A stretch of DNA of 64,000 nucleotides from Dimargaris cristalligena (GCA_027576995.1 JANBQC010000003.1:121223-185222); one strand, 5' to 3'. Numbered from the stretch's first letter, positions 25,080-36,711 are shown. Translations and numbers: made by a program. The notes: generated by a model not told the origin, from the letters alone.

Positions 25080-25980
25080 TGGAACGATTCCTTGGGGGGA
25101 AGAGGGTCGGGGAATAAAAGCAGGAACCCGCGCTGCGGAGCAGGAGATGGGATCCGGTGGGGTGGTCTCGGGGCGGAACCAGAGGCGGGCGGACCAAAAG
25201 CGGACTGTGACTGGGGGGAGTCGGGTCGGGAAATTAAAAGTAGGGCGGAGTCGACGCACCGAGCAGAAAACGGGATAGAACGAGGCAGACTTTCAACAAT
25301 AGGGCGCAAGCCAAGAAACAATGGCAGAGTAGGAAGACAAAAGGAAAAGGTTATATCACACGACAGTCAGATGAAATCAGTGTAAAGGAGGAGGAATGGA
25401 CTTGTCAGGCCTAACCAACCACACGGCCAGAGACTTAGCTGAGTTGAAGTGTTGGTGGTGGGGGTCGAGGAGGTGGAGTGTGCAGCGAGGCCTGCATCCC
25501 GTGCGATCCAGCTGTGCCGTTGCTACTCGGATGGCCCTGGATAATGGGCCTCCCAGTTCGTACAACGGCCGTCTATTTGTTTAGACCTCGCCCTTCCCGT
25601 TTGATGTAAACAACCCTATGCTATAGGTTTCGAATACCCGTGATCTATCTTTCCCATCCCAAGCCTTGGAATTGAAAAACCTCCCTCTTTCTTCCTTGGA
25701 AGGTCCTGGCTATGTCGGTCCGTACTGCATCAACGAACATACTCGCCTGGCCAGCCCCCTGGGGTGCGCGCAGGAGTCGCGTGGCCCCCTCTGCTTCCCG
25801 CCCCGCCCACACGGTACAGTATAATTTGGTGACCATAAGGGGGAGAAGGCAGAAGTGTGAGAAGCCATCTGAAATTGCCGTTGTGTGGTTCGTCAAACCA
25901 CTCCGTAAACAAGCCATCCCTCTCTGTGATGGCGAGGCTACTATACTAACTTCCCCAAACCTTTCACCCACTCTCTAAAC
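25080..25980. other. Region between kinesin-13 and the snoRNA-host promoter
   Basis: It contains the kinesin 5' leader and promoter (minus strand) and the upstream part of the divergent plus-strand promoter. No additional gene is recognised; open frames near 25400-25980 show no domain. Confidence 0.45.
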
Positions 25981-25989
25981 TCACGTGAC
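25981..25989. promoter_or_regulatory. TCACGTGAC E-box-like site
   Basis: Contains the palindrome TCACGTGA, a CACGTG core of the type bound by Cbf1/USF-like bHLH proteins. It lies 78 nt upstream of a TATA box and is followed by an A/T tract (about 26011-26032). The only other TCACGTGAC seen in the window is at 53302, also upstream of a TATA box and a 5' splice site. Confidence 0.55.
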
Positions 25990-26066
25990 TAGCTCGCCAC
26001 CCGACCAGATCAAACAAAAAAATATTTTTTTTCGACGTTGCCCTCTCGAATATGACCTTCGTTCCT

Positions 26067-26074
26067 TATAAAAG
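26067..26074 (+). promoter_or_regulatory. TATA box of the snoRNA host gene
   Basis: TATAAAAG. Transcription would be expected to begin about 25-35 nt downstream (near 26095-26105), followed by a pyrimidine-rich exon ending in a consensus donor at 26154/26155. Confidence 0.6.
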
Positions 26075-26197
26075 CATCGGGGGTTCAGCCGAAATTAGTG
26101 ATCCTTCATCCTTCTTGTTCCACTATTATGTTTCCTCATTGATTTATTCACCAGGTAAGTATTGATTGCCCATTATCCATTACCATTATTACTACTC

Positions 26198-26295
26198 GGA
26201 GTTCCTGATGACTTAAATAGTAGATAGGGACAGCAGACAGGTTTACCTGAATGTTGAGAACGGCTCCTGGATAGCCTTAACCTTTCTGATACTCC
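26198..26295 (+). ncRNA. Candidate C/D-box snoRNA (intronic)
   Basis: About 98 nt inside the intron. Five bases GGAGT (26198-26202) can pair with ACTCC (26291-26295) as the terminal stem. Box C (CTGATGA, 26205-26211) follows the 5' strand after two nucleotides. Box D (CTGA, 26286-26289) precedes the 3' strand by one nucleotide. An internal CTGA (26247-26250) is a good D' box, and TGTTGAG just after it could be a degenerate C'. Box C has C rather than the usual purine at its first position. The 10-20 nt upstream of D' and D would be the guide sequences; I could not match either to rRNA from memory, so it is an orphan guide. The intronic setting in an apparently non-coding host strengthens the call. 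Confidence 0.5.
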
Positions 26296-26311
26296 TCTTC
26301 AGTTGATCGGT

Positions 26312-26325
26312 ACCGGTTAACCGGT
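26312..26325. repeat. 14-bp perfect palindrome
   Basis: ACCGGTTAACCGGT lies in the host intron, 17 nt downstream of the snoRNA candidate. It is directly visible; function unknown. Confidence 0.8.
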
Positions 26326-26902
26326 GTGTTAGGGACGCTGTACTAATGAACAATTTCGTTCTCTTGATATACTCCCATCCCACCGAAGCAGATTGTCGTC
26401 GCATCGATCACCTCTTATTATGTTACTTTCGGATATAAACCGTGAATCATCTTGTAATAAATTCGACTTTCCTAATTATTATTTTTTTCATTATGGTGCG
26501 AGACTATCACTGGCGGTGTAAATGATCGATTTGGGAATGCATGATTGTTGGGACGGAGGGGTGTTGCGGGTCTAGTGTTTGCCGTCCATGAACATACATC
26601 AGGCTTGGACTATAATAAGCCAGAAAACGGGGTTTTATTCAGCTATATTATCACACTGAAGAAATTACTCTTAAGCAGTGCGTCTCAATGAGGAGGGCTA
26701 AGGTGATTTCCTGGTTAGTATTGGTGAATCGCGTTCAGAAAATCCGCCCTGCACCTATTGAAATGCACCCAGCTTTAAACGTAATCGATAAAACATGATT
26801 CAATAAGTTTAATAATGTAAAATACGGGTGGATAAAATGCCTTTGAATGCCTCACACAATAATTGATCCTGAGGGATAGAGGAGATCCAGACGGACCAAG
26901 CT

Positions 26903-27501
26903 TTAATCCTCAGAAGCCGCTTCGCCCGCCTCGTATTGCTTCGTGCCAGGGTCCCGGAGTTTCTTGACTTGTTCAGATTTGATGTAGGTGGCGGTACGCT
27001 CGTTACCGTCCTTGTCGGTGAAACTGTCGTAGCGGAGGCTACCGCGAACGTACACCAAGGCACCCTTCTTGATCTTCTCGGGGAGCCAGGCAACATTTGC
27101 ACCATAGCTGCGAATGCGGTGCCACTGGACCGTTTCGACCATATCGTTGTCCTTGTTACGGTGGTGGCTGGTAGTGGCCAGGTTAAAGTTGACCACGGAA
27201 TTTCCGTTGGTGAATTCGTGGGACTCGGCATCGGCTCCGACATGTCCAACCAGAGTGATCTGGTTGACCAGGGAGCGCTGGGCAGTGGAACTGAAGAGCC
27301 GGGAGGAAAAGGGCTACGTGGACGGCATGGCAGTGGGTGGAAGAAGGCAAAATGGTTAGGTTTAGACTAAAAACCGGTGAAATATCGCGGAGAGGCTCTT
27401 TGGCAGGATCCGAAGGCCCTTCTCGGCAGAGGAGTTGGCAGGATATAGCTTACCCGAACGGCAGCCGACTTCAGGGCGGAGGAGCGGAGGAGATGGGTCA
27501 T
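26903..27501 (-). CDS. RIM1: Mitochondrial single-stranded DNA-binding protein
   Basis: Two exons. Exon 1 is 27501-27454 (MTHLLRSSALKSAAVR, a basic, Ser-rich mitochondrial presequence), then a GTAAGC donor. The intron is 27453-27314, with a CTAAC branch sequence and a TAG acceptor. Exon 2 is 27313-26903 and begins PFSSRLFSSTAQRS, which continues the presequence with a typical cleavage region. The total is 152 residues. A downstream in-phase acceptor 39 nt later would shorten the presequence by 13 residues. The mature part is an SSB-type OB fold: NQITLVGHVGAD at its start, VNFNLATT, the ETVQWHRI strand, and KKGALVYVRGSLRY, all hallmark SSB segments. The acidic tail is short, as in yeast Rim1 and animal mtSSB. 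It binds ssDNA during mtDNA replication and repair. Its promoter is divergent from the metallophosphoesterase gene. Confidence 0.93.
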
Positions 27502-27912
27502 GGTCAAGGAAAGAATAGCGTTGACAAACGATATAGAACAAGCGTGGAATGAAGAGCTGATTCAACAAGCAAAGGCGGGGCCTACTGTGACTAGTTAAGG
27601 ACCCGGGCGCCAAAGCCAGTGAGACGTTGATAAGTCGGTGGTGTGGCTTACTACTACTACTACCTACCGCCAAACCCCGTGATGAAGATCATCCTCCACA
27701 TAAAAAAAAAATACAATGCGCGATCAATAGATGGGACAATGGAGGCTGTGGAGATATCTATCGCTTCATAGGGTGACATATCCCCCTGGTCCTATAGCCC
27801 TAGCACCTGGGGGTGGGAGGTTTTGAGGGGGTAGAGGGAGGACTGGCCGAGCCCAATTGACGCCCCGCCTTTCACCAATGTAATCCCGTGAGACATACTC
27901 TACCTGGTCGCC
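27502..27912. promoter_or_regulatory. Divergent promoter of RIM1 and the metallophosphoesterase
   Basis: These 411 nt separate two oppositely oriented start codons. They contain an ACT triplet tract (about 27650-27663), an A10 tract (about 27703) and a G-rich run near 27810-27840. No clear TATA box for either side is seen. Confidence 0.5.
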
Positions 27913-29047
27913 ATGCCTTCGAATTCAAGCTACCGTTTTCTGTTCGTGTCCGACTTTCACTGCCGCTGGGCCCAATTAAACGGTCTACGTCACTGGCTAG
28001 CAACGACTCCTACCGCCACCCTGGACGCCGTCTGGGTGGGCGGGGATTTACTCAACGTTAACCACCCCCGCCACCTCCAGCCGCTGGCCCACCTCACTCG
28101 CGACCCGACCCTTGAGCCACCCACCGACGACCCAGCCGATGTAGTGGCTTACCAACGGGTGATTGCTGCCTTTGCCAGCTTAAACCTCCCGGTCCTGGTG
28201 GTGCCCGGCAACCATGACCCCTGGTACGCCTTTGACCCTCGGTCCCCCCTATGGACCTGCCAGCCCACTGAATTAACGGGGGACCTGCCGACTGGTCCGC
28301 AAGTCGTCTCGGTCCACGGCCATGTACTGGCCCTGCGGCCGCACCTTTGGATAGCGGGGTTAGGGGGCTCCGTAGATGTGGTTGGGTACCAGCCCCCCCA
28401 CCCCCGCATCTGGGACGGTTTCCCGTACGATGAAGGATCCATGGAACGCGACTTGAGCCTCGTGGTGGACAAACTAGTCGGCACCAAATCGCCAAACCAC
28501 ACTGTGGTGTGGCTTACCCATAACGGCCCGAGTAACTGCGGTAAGTTGCTAGTTAATTAGGGTCTTTAAAACCCAGTTCCGCTAAATAATTCGCCCGGTT
28601 GTTCAACTTTTTACGGTTACGGTATGTTCAATGCAGCTATTCTCCCCTCGCATTTATGCTGAATTGCCAAACTGCTCCATTCGTGTATTTATTGGGCCTA
28701 TTGAAATAGTCACCTGTGAAACGAACTCGGACCCGGACGGTCGCCCAGAATCCCGTGAGGAGTATGGTAGCTCGGCGTTGCGCCAAGTGCTTGAGAATAT
28801 GTCCCGATTACACCCCGTTGCTCTTAATATCCACGGCCACTCCCACCACGCCTGGGGTCTCGGTCGGTCGGGCCGTGTGCCGGTGGTTAATCCGGGTGCC
28901 CTGCGTGACGGACGATTTGTGATTGTGACACTATCCAAAGTGGCCGGGTCGGGTGATTCAGACCAGTGGATGATGACTGATTGCGAGTTCCACCGCCTTC
29001 CGGAGCCGGACGACTCGTCGGCTAACGATGAGCCGGTGGTCTCATAG
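27913..29047 (+). CDS. Calcineurin-type metallophosphoesterase
   Basis: Two exons: 27913-28540 (donor GTAAGT) and 28710-29047 (acceptor AATAG), joined in phase to give 321 residues. The metal-binding motifs of the family are all present in order: D14-x-H16 in FVSDFHCRW, GGD45, GNHD (99-102), the histidine of THNGP (203) and HGHSHH (251-256). It therefore looks catalytically intact, hydrolysing a phosphomono- or diester with two metal ions. Substrate is unknown. The NGP and GHSHH signatures suggest an uncharacterised cytosolic branch (Ser/Thr phosphatase-like or nucleotide phosphodiesterase-like, not the PP2A/calcineurin core). No signal peptide or membrane segment is seen. The intron falls between THNGPSNC and TCETNSDPDG. 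The C-terminal 40 residues are acidic. Confidence 0.88.
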
Positions 29048-31697
29048 TGGGCACCTCGATGCATAGTGCCGGGGGCGGGTCGCACGGCCCCCTAAACCCG
29101 GCGGTATTCTTTAGTAGGAGCAGCCCGCTAACTGACCCACCCATGGGGCGGCCGCCGTCAGGCCTATTGCATCAGTATTTTGCTCGACCCAACTCGACTC
29201 GCCTGACTTAATCTAGAATGTGAGGATATATGGGGAGTTCCGTTGCATACCCCCCCCCCCGTTCCCCACTGAAGCCATAGTGGATTAATGAGGGGGGGGG
29301 TATTGAGGCTAAATGAAAGCCAGGTACTAGGGGGAGTTAGGAATGGAATCCGACGTCATTCCGGCGGTTGTTGAGTACAAGTTTGGCAGAATAATCTAGG
29401 TAGCTGAGGCGCGAAGGAGTAGTGTCCCATTAACCCAGACGGCGACCCTTTGGTCTGCAACCACATTCCCTCGTCACTCTAATCACCCCAATAAAATGAA
29501 ACCAGGATAGTGCTTTGGAAGTGAGCCTTGGACAGGAGAGGTCGGGGTGTTCTCCTGCAGCCCAACACCCACCCATGGCCTGCACCACCCCCCACCCCAC
29601 ATTACCACACCATTCAAGGACTGGTAGATAAATGGCCGTTCTATAGTGACCGCACTGAGGTTTGGGCCCCCTAAATAAAGCAGTCGACCACTGACTGAGT
29701 GGAGGAGGTGGACAATGCTGTGGAGAAATAGACCTAAACAGTGTGGTCGGGACGGTTAGTTTCGGGAACAGTTGATACGCTGGACGAGTAGACAATATGA
29801 CCGCCCCAGGGGTGCGAGCGGGGAGATTAAGGCAAGGAGCTTTTAAGAAAGGTTGGTCAGTGGTGGTGCGGATGGCGTAGGATATTATTATTAGGAGAGC
29901 ATGGCTACACTCGGTGGAATACGCTAGGACATGGTGGTTGGCAGGTCTACTTGGGCGCACTGGGAATATGAGGAGAAGGAAACCACCACTACCTTCACTT
30001 CTATTTTATTTCTCTATGGTAGAGCGAGAGAGGGGGGGAAAAGATCCGACTTCCCACCGTTTAATAATGAATCTCCAGTGGGACAATCTCTGGTCTAATG
30101 GGGTAAGACAGCATGTGTCCTGCGGTGGTCGGCCATGCCCCCCCAATGCACGACGCGGGGAGGGAGTGCACCCGACGACAGTGGCGAATAACGGCGGACC
30201 AAGCGCGGGATTTTTACGGGTTACTAGTGGACTGAGGAGGGCTGAAATGGACTAGAGCTGGACTGAGCTGAGTTGGGCTGGAATTATAAGGGGTTCGGGA
30301 TTGTTTGGCCTAGGCAGGAGGGCCAGTTGTTGTTATCAATGGAGACTTGACCAAGGCAAGAAGGATTGCCGCGATAGAGGAGGCTAGTGGAACTTCCTGA
30401 AGACAATCCAGCGCTGGTGTGGCTCAATGGGTGGAGAGAATGTAAAGATTAACCGTTCTCTGGGCTGGCTGCCCGGTGGCCACACTGCTGTTTCAAACCT
30501 CCACTGGTGTGCCCCGTCAGCAACAGTGCATAAGGAGACCAAGGACGAGGACAAGGACAAGGACAAGGAGCAATCACTTGTAAAAGAAGCCGGAAGTGGA
30601 TCAAGTTGTTTAGAGTGGCCAGCAACCATTTAAAGAACCCGCCTGCCTGGCCAGAAACAAACGCGGTGTTCTGACTATATGCTGTTCTGATTATATGCCA
30701 ATGCGCCTCTTTCGCATATAGCATTTCTACCTCTCTCTCTCTATAGCAACAGTAATAATCCCCGACTCCTTCTGGGTTAGCTCTTCCATCTGCGTTGCTC
30801 TGCCCATCTTCCTTCCCATCCCGCTTCATCTGACGGGCATTCGCACTCTCCCTCACTCGTCTCCTCCAACCGCCTCTGTGCAGCGCTAACCCCGCCTTCC
30901 GTCCACGCCTTTTTCGGGAACCCGGTGGATATCGCGACTTCCTCGATACCCATACGCAGTGCGTCCAAACCAACCCTACGGTACAGTACGGTGCTTTGAC
31001 TCTGACCTTCAGTAACCACTAGACAAGGCCAGCCAACCGTGCATATATACACCCCAGCCAAGGCTTTTTACCTGTCTGGTGGGGCTAATTTTCCCGCAGT
31101 GTGTGTAACACACCTTGGATTCTCCGCCTTAGCATATATTGCCACTGGTTCGCTTAGTGAGTCGACCGCGGCTCTCTTTTCCTTTTATTTTCTTTTCTTT
31201 CCCCCTTCGCCAGCTGCGAAATCCACTCCCTTCTAGCCCCTCCGTTTACACGTTCCTCCGACCTCTACGCCTGCCGTTCATACGGTGGCCTCTTCTGTAC
31301 CTTAGCCCAGCGGATCCTGTCCACCCTCTCTCTGCCCCCTTTGTCACACAGACCGACCAAGGTGCCACGTCCGTCGCACCTTTAGACCCGCCGTGGCACT
31401 CTTGCACCTGCGGCCGTCCATAGCCTACTGCGCGACACTTGCGACCTTCCAGGTTGGACAGTCTTCTCGGTATTTATTGCGAGTCGTACGGCCACCTCTA
31501 GGTCAGCCTTAGTCACTGCCATTTTGCTGCACTAGGTTCCCCCCTAACTATTACGTACTTAACTTGGCCCATACTGACTTGCTTAGTCGGCCATTTTTTT
31601 TCCTCCAGTGTACGCTCCCACGGCCGCTCTCTCTCTCTCCCCTCCTTTTGGGTACTGCTGTGCTCTATTCGCCATCGACTCCCTTTGCCCTACCCTG
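29048..31697. other. No gene recognised; approach to the Pumilio promoter
   Basis: I see no supportable gene. A GGACAA-type hexamer repeat (about 30541-30570) is present. From about 30730 onwards the plus strand becomes strongly pyrimidine-rich, as in other promoter and leader regions in this window. Confidence 0.45.
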
Positions 31698-31705
31698 TAT
31701 AAATA
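31698..31705 (+). promoter_or_regulatory. TATA box of the Pumilio gene
   Basis: TATAAATA, about 390 nt upstream of the Pumilio ATG in a pyrimidine-rich leader. An (AT)n tract follows at 31760-31777. Confidence 0.5.
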
Positions 31706-31759
31706 TCAGTAGCCTGGCCCTCCCCTAATATTCTCCTCGTCGGCCTCAATTCCCTTCAC

Positions 31760-31777
31760 TATATATATATATATATA
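31760..31777. repeat. (TA)n microsatellite
   Basis: Alternating T/A tract, directly visible, 55 nt after the presumed TATA box and therefore in the Pumilio 5' leader if that promoter is used. Confidence 0.9.
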
Positions 31778-32085
31778 ATTCACACTCCGACCGAGCCCTC
31801 TTGTCGACGCACACTCTTCCCCCCAGCCCTTTAGCGTTAATGTAGCCTCCTTTCCCCCCTGTCTTTCCTCTCCCCTCTTCTCCCTCCCTTTTGTCGATAT
31901 ACCACTTAGTATATAGTAGACCTTTGCTGCATAAGTTACCCCTGGGCATCCTCTCTTTTTCCTGCCCTCCCTATTTGCCTCGCTTTCCTCGGTCCTTCCC
32001 TGCCCTTATATATATCCCCCGTTCTATCATCATCTACTAATCCATCATTGCTCCTGACTGCCAGTGACACCCTGCCCCTTCCACC

Positions 32086-35000
32086 ATGGCCGCCCAGTCC
32101 CAGCGGGTTCATCCCTACTCCCTTCAGTCGGTAAGTAATTCGCCATTTAACAATCATCTCTATCCACTTCACCCATATTCTCCGCTAATCTCTCTCCCCT
32201 CTCGTCTTTGGCTAACATGTTCCCCTATACACACACACACTCCTGTTTGCTTGAATCTCCCCCATTTCCTCGTCTCCTTCGCCCCAGAATGGTAATGGCC
32301 TACACGGACTTAATGGGTCCGACCATATGGCTTCCCTGATGGATATGAATCACCGCCCCATTAGTGCCCCGCCTGCTCGCCCTGATGGCAATGACACCTA
32401 CGACTTATCGTCGCGTTCCGGGGCCCTTGAGCTGGGCTTCGGTAATGCTCTCAACCGGCCCGAGCCGACCTCCGCTACCTTGCACCGCCTGGACTCTAAT
32501 TGGCCCATGTGGGGCTCGTCCGACGTTAGACGGACCGACTCGTCGTCTCCCTTCCGAGGCGGCGACGATCTTGATCACCCCAACTATCTTCTCCAACCCC
32601 GTTTCCACAATGCTCAGCGCAACCCCCTGGCCTCAGATGCCTTCAACTTGTCATCCGACGCCCATAAGGAGATCGCCGACCACCAGATTGCCAGTCTGTT
32701 TGCTCCAACCACTCCTGGCGTATCCATGGGCGTTGATAAGGCCCGCCGCCCGTTCGTTGAGAGCTTTCCCGCTGATTATACCCGCACCCCGTCCCCCACC
32801 GTGGTCGGTAGTGCTCGCTGCCGCTCCGCTGGATTTCCCCCGCATGGCCACGGTACTTTCCCCACTGCCACTGCCGAGGACCATTCAACAGACGGGCTGA
32901 ACTTGAGTGACTTTTTGCACGAAAGCCGTCGTCACCGGCTCTCCTCCGTTCTTACGGGCAACCATGGCTCCGGCGGTCACCAGGGCGAGTCCGACGAGGC
33001 GGGACTTAGCGTCCAATCCATGGTCAATTCTTTATTCGACGGGGGTGATGACGACCCGGTGGCCTCTCACCTGGGTGCCGCCAACCCCGCTTCAGCCTGG
33101 CTTCGCGCTCGCTTGGACGTCCCCCAACGGGCCTTATCTACACCCCCTGGTCACCTCGCTCCCCGCCAGCCCACTACTTCCCGTTCCAACTTAGCCACCT
33201 CCGTTAAAGACGAGTACGCCGACCTGGTTCACTCCCTCCACCACACCTCGCTGGAAAATGATATTCCCGTATCCGCTGGTGGTTCCCTGGGTATTCATGG
33301 ACTGAGCATGGGACACGATGGTCAGGCCTATCATAACGCGGGACTGCGTGGTGGCTATCCCCCCAAGAGTAGCGCCCCATCCCTTTCTTTCTACAACTCC
33401 CGCAACTTCACCACCCTTCCCTCTATGAATAAGGGGGGCGTGTCCTCTCTTTTGGACCGGGTCGACTCGCCCGTGTATTCCGATGGACTCAAAGTGAGCG
33501 TGGGTGGTGGACTCTACGGCCCCGATGGCTCGACCGGACCCATTCTTTCCCCCACTGGCGGCCTCGATCATGGGCTTGTCGGCCCCTATATGACTCACGG
33601 CCCCGAACTTGGCCTACCCTCCGCCTCCTACCTGGCTGCTAAGCGGGCCAACCACCCAGGCTCGGCTAATGGACTGTTGGATCACGGCCTAACCTTGAAC
33701 ACCGCTGCCCTTCGCTCCCAGTCCTACTCCGACCGCAAGTACTTCCGTCCCCATTCCGCCCAGCCCTTCTCCACCAACAACCCCAACGCCTATCCCCCCT
33801 CCCCCTTGACAGGCCCCAACCACCACCTGGTTCACCATCCGCATCACCATCTGGCCCAGACCTCCCCTGCCGCCCAGGCCTACTTGGCCACCCTGGCTGC
33901 CCGCGAGACTCTCCTGTTGCGCCAGCATTCCTCCGAGTACCTGGGCAGCAATGCCAGCCCGGCCAGTCTCATGTCGGCCTATAATACCGCACCGTCGTCT
34001 CCTCTAACCTCCGCTGGCCTCCCCACCCCGCCCGGCTCCCGTCGGTACCTGGATCAGCATGGTCACCTTGCCACCCTTTCCCCCAACCCCTATACTTCGG
34101 CCCATCTGCATGCCCTGGGCCACGGCCACCCTTCCCCGCTCGGCAGCGTGATGGGTCTGCTTAGCATGGACCCCACCCAGAGCATTCGCAGTCCCCTTCT
34201 GGAGGATTTCCGCAACAATAAGAACAAGAAGTACGAGCTGAAGGATATTGTGGGCAGCATGGTCGAATTCAGCGGTGACCAACACGGCTCCCGCTTCATC
34301 CAGCAGAAGTTGGAGACGGCCACTAGCGAGGAGAAGCGTTTGGTTTTTGAAGAGATTTTGCCCAATGCCCTCCAGCTGATGACCGACGTATTCGGTAACT
34401 ACGTCATCCAGAAGTTCTTCGAACACGGTAACCAGGGCCAAAAGTACCTTCTGGCCAAGCAGATGGAATCCCACGTCCTGTCTCTTTCCCTGCAGATGTA
34501 CGGCTGTCGGGTTGTCCAAAAAGCCCTGGAGCATGTCCTGACTGAACAGCAGGCCCTCATGGTACAGGAGCTGGACGGCAGCATCCTCAAGTGCGTCAAG
34601 GATCAGAACGGTAATCACGTAATTCAGAAGGCCATCGAGCGAGTGCCCTCCGAACACATCCAGTTCATCATCCAGGCCTTCCACGGACAGGTCTATGCCC
34701 TAGCCACCCACCCCTACGGCTGCCGCGTGATTCAGCGTATGTTCGAATACTGCCCGGAGGGTCAGACCAAGGCCCTCCTCGACGAGCTCCACCGCTTCAC
34801 CTCATCCCTGGTCCAGGACCAGTATGGCAACTACGTCATTCAACATGTTCTAGAACATAGCAAACCAGAGGACCGCGCTATGGTGGTTAGTAAGGTGCGT
34901 GGCAATGTGCTGATACTATCCAAGCACAAGTTCGCCAGTAATGTGGTTGAGCGTTGCGTGACCTTTGGTTCGGCTGATCAGCGTCAGCTTCTGATCGAGG

Positions 35001-35515
35001 AAGTCATCGCCACCCGGCCTGATGGGACCAACGCCCTCACCATCATGATGAAGGATCAGTACGCCAACTACGTGGTCCAGAAGATGCTGGATGCTGTCGA
35101 TGGGGACCTGCGCGACCTCTTGGTTATGAAGATTCGTCCCCATTTGCAAAGCCTCAAGAAGTTTACTTACGGTAAGCATTTGATTACCAAGGTCGAAAAG
35201 ATTCTGCAGCAGCAGGGCCCCCTACCCTCGCCCGCCGGTGGTTACGTCGGTGTCTCGGCTCTTCCGTCCCCTCTGCAGTCGTCCCCGATTACGCCCATCT
35301 CGGCGGTGCCTTCGCCTAGCGCCCCCTCCGCCTCGCTATCCGGCATCCACCTTGGCAGTAGCCCTCCGGCCGACTCGGCCCTGGCCTCGGTGTCCTGCTA
35401 CGAGTCCGGCCTCGTACCGTCTCCGGCCTCGACCATTAACTTCTCCGCATGCCTCCAACCTTCTTTGCATGCTTCGGTCCCGTCATCCTCTTACTCGACC
35501 GAGTCCCATGTGTAA
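32086..35515 (+). CDS. Pumilio-family RNA-binding protein
   Basis: Exon 1 (32086-32130) encodes only 15 residues, [15 protein letters not shown]. The intron 32131-32287 has a GTAAGT donor, a GCTAAC branch sequence and a CCCCAG acceptor. Exon 2 (32288-35515) completes a 1090-residue protein. A 650-residue low-complexity region rich in Ser, Pro, Gly and His precedes the Pumilio homology domain (about 649-990). The eight repeats carry RNA-contact triplet motifs in this order: SRFIQQ, NYVIQK, CRVVQK, NHVIQK, CRVIQR, NYVIQH, SNVVER, NYVVQK. This code is essentially that of human PUM1 and yeast Puf3, so it should read a UGUANAUA-type element in mRNA 3' UTRs and promote repression or decay in the cytoplasm. 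The Ser/Pro-rich tail (about 991-1090) has no known domain. Starting at the in-frame ATG 32327 would lose the spliced N-terminus. Confidence 0.95.
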
Positions 35516-36470
35516 ATCTGTACATGATTGTATCCATTTCCCCCCTCCAGTTACACTCTTATCCCGAGTCCTCGACCCCAATCCATGCCCTTAGCATTCC
35601 CATTTCCCCCCTAGCAGTACTGCTCAGACCCGCTTTATTGAACTTAGACTCATATAGTTTCACCACCTGTCCTGTACTTTCACCTAATGACATGTTCCCT
35701 CCTATCATTATAATCACCTTTTATTTTCATTGTAAAAACGAAACCATTTTCTATGGCTTATCCCCCCCCTGGTTGCGTTGAACCCCTTCTGAATTGACTC
35801 CGGTTTATAGCTCAAGTAGCAATGGTTGGGCCTTTTCTTCCCTGTTTTTTTTCTTCTTTCAAGTAATTTCGTTTGTCTGCAGCCATTCCACAGCATGAAT
35901 TATAGTTTTCTCGATCCATGTCTGAATTTGAGACCACATGTACCCATTTCCGGATCAATGGTAATTTTTTAAACTTGGAACCGTCATCTTCCTCTTTTTT
36001 ATTTACTTATTATTATTTCTGCTGTAAGATTTACTGTTTATTTTCTGAATTCTACCTAGAGGACTCTTCATCATTTAGAGTCGACACGTGCGGTATTCCG
36101 TGTCCTTTCTTTCCTAGGTTGTTGCCCCTCCCTGCCCCTTCTGTTGTTTATTTTTTGTGCGTCAACCAACCTTATACATACAACCCGTTTTTATATACAC
36201 ACATTCATCCACACATTATTAATATTTTATACATATTTTTTTTTCACTCTCAGTATACCACCTAGTCATGTGCGGTTGAGTCAACTATGGGGCGTAGGAG
36301 TCCGCTCAACCCCCCTCATTCACCTTGACAGTCTATGGTACTGTTGTTTTTATCACATATCTAACCAACCCATTTGTGTATTTCATTTAGGGAATGGCTT
36401 TTTCATCATCCCTGGTATTTTTTATATCATATACCATTTATTTTACTTTGTCAATTCCGCTTTCAATAAA
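35516..36470 (+). other. Probable long 3' UTR of the Pumilio gene
   Basis: About 950 nt of T-rich plus-strand sequence without a gene, ending at an AATAAA (36465-36470). Several TGTA tetramers occur (for example TGTACATG at 35519), but no exact UGUANAUA element was found. Confidence 0.45.
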
Positions 36471-36711
36471 CTAAATCGCTCTAATTTAGGACCCCAATAG
36501 TGTATTATAAAATAGCTTTATTAGATTTGAGGAACAAAACTAGGCCTCCTTAGAGAATGAGCCTATGTGAAACAATTATAAAGGGTAGTTTATCCCGGGC
36601 CCCCTTTGTTAATTCCTGAACTTGCCATATAAGGCAATGGTAAAATGATGATTACGGCTCCATAATTATAAGCGGAAACCCGCCATCCCGGTGATCAGCC
36701 ATGAAGTGACA

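Larger units (their letters stand above)
26098..26461 (+). ncRNA. Spliced non-coding transcript, probable snoRNA host gene
   Basis: The inferred gene has these parts: TATA at 26067; short exon 1 (about 26098-26154) ending CCAG before the donor GTAAGT (26155); an intron with a TACTAAT branch-like sequence (26341-26347) and acceptor AGCAG ending at 26391; exon 2 from 26392; and an AATAAA signal at 26456-26461. Neither exon carries a useful reading frame: the only ATG in exon 1 opens a four-codon frame. The intron contains a well-formed C/D-box snoRNA candidate. Host genes whose exons have no coding role are known in animals and plants. The transcription start and poly(A) site are inferred. The transcript runs divergently from kinesin-13 and convergently with RIM1. 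Confidence 0.5.

Noticed and set aside
25080..25259. N-terminal extension of kinesin-13 to 25259
   Set aside because: It starts at GTG, has no ATG and shows no conserved sequence.
35516..36470. Pumilio-binding elements in the Pumilio 3' UTR (autoregulation)
   Set aside because: Many TGTA tetramers but no exact TGTANATA; the closest is TGTACATG at 35519.
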